Positions 20,199-21,759 of a stretch of DNA of 21,759 nt are shown piece by piece. Within the stretch, counting starts at the first letter, position 1. Each line of letters starts with the position of its first letter. This DNA is from a virus: IMG/VR virus record IMGVR_UViG_3300020401_000111, positions 1-21,759 of that record. One strand, given 5' to 3'. The notes below the pieces were generated by a model that saw only the letters and a program-made list of their open reading frames with translations, was not told the DNA's origin and ran no database searches. The position numbers were made by a program, and so were the translations under genes.

Positions 20199-20590
20199 CT
20201 ATACCACAATGGAATCTAGCAGAAGGAACAACTACTAGTATAAGCAACTTAAGAAACGCAGGTAACTGGGATGACATGGGTGTCTACTTTGATATATCAC
20301 GTACTGAAGTAAGACATGCTTATCACAGCACAAGTGCTCGTGTTTCTATTGATACACTAGTAGAACTTAACTTACTACCAGAGTCAGCATTCACTATTGA
20401 AGAAGATTCAATGGGTGGTACAAATGTTGAGTTCATAGGTGATAGCTCAGATATGAATCGTGCTATTCAAGAGTATGTTGACAATCATATGGATGGTGAT
20501 GATGAGTTCATGTATTCAGAAGCACACGATGAAGACCATGCCGAATGGTACGGTCCAGCTAGTTATGACGATTACTTTGATTGGGAATAG
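20195..20590 (+). CDS. acidic cassette protein 2
   Basis: 131 aa, ATGA-coupled to amidoligase B, with GGGAAGGAGAG upstream. It starts 'MTIPQWN', contains 'ARVSIDTLVELN' (compare 'EVRIDT' in protein 1) and ends in a very acidic, aromatic tail ('GPASYDDYFDWE'). The shared start and tail with cassette protein 1 support a common origin. Could be a carrier, adaptor or modification target of the amidoligase. No known family. Confidence 0.7.
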   Translation: MTIPQWNLAEGTTTSISNLRNAGNWDDMGVYFDISRTEVRHAYHSTSARVSIDTLVELNLLPESAFTIEEDSMGGTNVEFIGDSSDMNRAIQEYVDNHMDGDDEFMYSEAHDEDHAEWYGPASYDDYFDWE

Positions 20591-20599
20591 GAGGTAATT

Positions 20600-20704
20600 A
20601 TAGAAATAATATACTACTTAATAAGAGCATTCATAGTAATAACACTTGTGTTTGTTGCTATTGTGTTCGCATTGTACTTGTGGCTATTCGAATCTAATAG
20701 ATAG
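20600..20704 (+). CDS. 34-aa membrane protein with apparent ATA start
   Basis: A textbook TAGGAGGTAATT ribosome site (AGGAGG at 20589-20594) is followed after 5 bases by ATA 20600-20602 and 33 further sense codons to TAG 20702-20704. The product (M)EIIYYLIRAFIVITLVFVAIVFALYLWLFESNR is one long membrane span with short polar ends. No ATG is present in the frame, and the first GTG lies in the middle of the span. So either AUA starts translation or an ATG has mutated. It may anchor the cassette's product at the membrane, or be a holin-like peptide; undetermined. Confidence 0.65.
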   Translation: MEIIYYLIRAFIVITLVFVAIVFALYLWLFESNR

Positions 20705-20713
20705 TAAGTACTT

Positions 20714-20737
20714 AGCAGGCATCTTCGGGTGCCTGTT
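20714..20737 (+). terminator. UUCG-tetraloop stem-loop after the amidoligase operon
   Basis: CAGGCATC-TTCG-GGTGCCTG gives 8 pairs closed by a very stable UUCG tetraloop, extendable by two weaker pairs. It lies 9 bases after the last stop of the operon. Only a weak T-rich tail follows, but position and stability support a terminator. Confidence 0.7.
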
Positions 20738-20914
20738 ATAGTACCTATTACATAAGGTAATTATTTAGTGAGCCAATAGGAGTAGTCTATCCTAGGATAT
20801 TTCATTAGGAAAATGGCCGACCTCTCCCCCTCGTGTCCCTCAACACATAGGGAAATTAGTGAGCCAATACCAGAGGTCTATCATTTTTCTCAGGCATCTG
20901 GCATCTAACTTAAA

Positions 20915-21035
20915 ACACAAAGTCCAATGTTTATAGGGTTTGTGTCTTGTAAGTAAGTTTCTCTTCCACGCTGTCTGGGCCAACGCCTTCTTGTTCACGA
21001 CACATACCTCAATGTTTATGGGCTTGTGTGTCGTG
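20915..21035 (+). ncRNA. pair of hairpins with conserved loop and changed stems
   Basis: Hairpin 1: ACACAAA…TTTGTGT around the loop CAATGTTTATAGG. Hairpin 2: CACGACACA (20996-21004)…TGTGTCGTG (21027-21035) around CAATGTTTATGGG. The loop sequence CAATGTTTATRGG is kept while stem bases change but still pair, which is the mark of a structure under selection. Orientation is uncertain; the plus strand is assumed from neighbouring genes. Confidence 0.4.
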
Positions 21036-21166
21036 GCAGCGAAGCAGCGCAGCTCGCTGGGCCGTCTGGTTTCACAACACATTGGGACTTAATAAATTTA
21101 TTAATTCTTCTGTAACCTTTTCTGGTTTCTGAGTGTCTAAGTAAGGCAAGCAGAGGAAGGATTGTA

Positions 21167-21343
21167 ATGGAAATTGTTGACCAAGAACATATTGAAGCAC
21201 TTATGTCTAGGGTTGAAACTTTAAATAAAGAAGTTGATTACTTAAGAAAAGTAAATGAGATTTTATGGTCTTATATACCAGAGAGCGATTATGAACTTAA
21301 CGAAAAAATATCTAACGAGATAAATGAATTGGAGGCAAAGTAA
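21167..21343 (+). CDS. hypothetical 58-aa coiled-coil protein
   Basis: AGAGGAAGGATTGTA ribosome site before ATG 21167-21169. Acidic, with a heptad-like helix ('LMSRVETLNKEVDYLRKVNEIL') and a helical end, so probably a small dimer. First gene after the non-coding repeat tract; TAATG overlap with the next gene. Confidence 0.55.
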   Translation: MEIVDQEHIEALMSRVETLNKEVDYLRKVNEILWSYIPESDYELNEKISNEINELEAK

Positions 21344-21468
21344 TGGATAAGATAAAAGAATTACTGCAAGAAGTATTAGATATAGCTGAAAAGTTAGATA
21401 GCAATAATGAGGATTCATTAACAACAGACCTACAAGAAGATATTTATATATTTTTAAGGAGTGTGTAA
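21343..21468 (+). CDS. hypothetical 41-aa acidic protein
   Basis: TAATG overlaps at both ends link it to its neighbours, and TTGGAGGCAAAG supplies a ribosome site inside the previous gene. Fully helical and acidic ('KIKELLQEVLDIAEKLDS'). No function recognised. Confidence 0.5.
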   Translation: MDKIKELLQEVLDIAEKLDSNNEDSLTTDLQEDIYIFLRSV

Positions 21469-21662
21469 TGATAACAATAGATGATGTTAAATTTATTATA
21501 GAAGAAGTATTCGCAGACTTTTATGAGAGCGCACTAGGTAAGAATAGTAGTGGCGAATATGATGAAGATGTTAAGAAGTTAGATATTGCAGAGCAAAGAT
21601 TGTGGGATACATTAAAGTTTATTGAAAGCGATTATATCTCACACTATAGAGAGGATGTGTAA
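21468..21662 (+). CDS. hypothetical 64-aa acidic protein
   Basis: TAATG-coupled, with AAGGAGTGTGTA upstream. Helical and acidic ('DVKFIIEEVFADFYESALG', 'AEQRLWDTLKFIESDY'). Overlaps the following gene by one base. Function unknown. Confidence 0.55.
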   Translation: MITIDDVKFIIEEVFADFYESALGKNSSGEYDEDVKKLDIAEQRLWDTLKFIESDYISHYREDV

Positions 21663-21759
21663 TGATAGAAGTGCTAGGTGTCTGGGTAACATGGATGGTT
21701 ATACAGTATGCATTGTTTGATGCAACCTATGATGATTGGAAAAAAGATAGTGATTATTA
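21662..21759 (+). CDS. hypothetical protein, partial (runs off right edge)
   Basis: TAATG-coupled start; 32 complete codons are visible before the window ends. The product begins 'MIEVLGVWVTWMVIQYALF', a probable membrane or signal-anchor helix, followed by a charged 'DDWKKDSDY' part. Extent and function cannot be judged. Confidence 0.45.
   Translation, partial: MIEVLGVWVTWMVIQYALFDATYDDWKKDSDY

Larger units (their letters stand above)
20705..21166. repeat. non-coding repeat tract (about 460 bases)
   Basis: No convincing gene. After the tetraloop hairpin, a 27-base imperfect direct repeat occurs at 20765-20791 and 20856-20882: 14 identical bases TTAGTGAGCCAATA, 6 variable, then GTCTATC. A perfect 12-base palindrome TATCCTAGGATA lies at 20788-20799. 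Two related hairpins follow around 20914-20950 and 20996-21035. A GC-rich part at 21036-21070 contains the inverted repeat CAGCGA / TCGCTG. GC content is clearly higher than in the flanking genes. Candidates are a replication origin, a structured RNA or a regulatory hub. Confidence 0.6.

Noticed and set aside
20813-20908. Plus-strand 31-codon frame starting ATGGCCGACC in the repeat tract
   Set aside because: Only a weak TTAGGAAA before the ATG, and it crosses the second copy of the direct repeat; cannot be separated from chance.
20840-21082. Minus-strand 80-codon frame in the repeat tract
   Set aside because: No ribosome site, unusual Cys/Arg-rich composition, and it covers the two hairpins and repeats; more likely non-coding.
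20705-21166. tRNA or CRISPR array in the repeat tract
   Set aside because: No cloverleaf with a T-loop GTTCRA pattern and CCA-type end was found; repeats are only two copies and not regularly spaced with unique spacers.

Overview
The window is a stretch of an AT-rich tailed-phage genome (Caudoviricetes) with an HK97-type head. It is organised as two divergent arms that meet near 13.6-13.8 kb. A WhiB-family regulator (12669-12935, minus), together with an HK97-type portal, protease and capsid, points to an actinobacterial host. The low GC suggests an uncultured low-GC marine or freshwater actinobacterium rather than a classical high-GC one. The host assignment is inference. No integrase, tRNA, CRISPR array or insertion sequence was seen.

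Left arm (minus strand, read from 13.6 kb towards 1): terminase small subunit; WhiB regulator; an overlapping 81-aa protein; a DnaQ-like exonuclease; a small plus-strand island of two mini-genes bounded by stem-loops; a 70-aa protein; a zinc-ribbon protein; a resolvase/nuclease-like protein; terminase large subunit, interrupted by one in-frame ochre codon exactly between its ATPase and nuclease domains; portal with a long multi-domain C-terminal extension; prohead protease with an acidic scaffold-like tail; major capsid protein; a stem-loop; three small proteins (one only 19 aa, almost all Lys/Pro); head-tail connector; head-closure protein; and a large tail/neck-region protein that runs off the left edge.

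Right arm (plus strand): a run of very small, tightly packed genes, mostly with AAGGAG-type ribosome sites (13775-15703). This leads into a five-gene cassette (15775-20590): amidoligase A with an N-terminal zinc ribbon, a class II glutamine amidotransferase, an acidic protein, amidoligase B, and a second acidic protein whose N-terminus resembles the first. Tight coupling within it suggests one amide-bond-forming pathway in which the amidotransferase supplies ammonia from glutamine. A 34-residue membrane protein follows, apparently started at AUA. Next is a roughly 460-base non-coding tract with direct repeats, a palindrome and two related hairpins, then another run of overlapping mini-genes leaving the right edge.

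The most unusual points are the duplicated amidoligase/amidotransferase cassette, the two independent cases of a strong Shine-Dalgarno in front of an ATA codon where no normal start exists, the ochre-split terminase, the portal fusion, and the paired hairpins of the 20.7-21.2 kb tract. All functional calls come from motif reading; no database search was possible.
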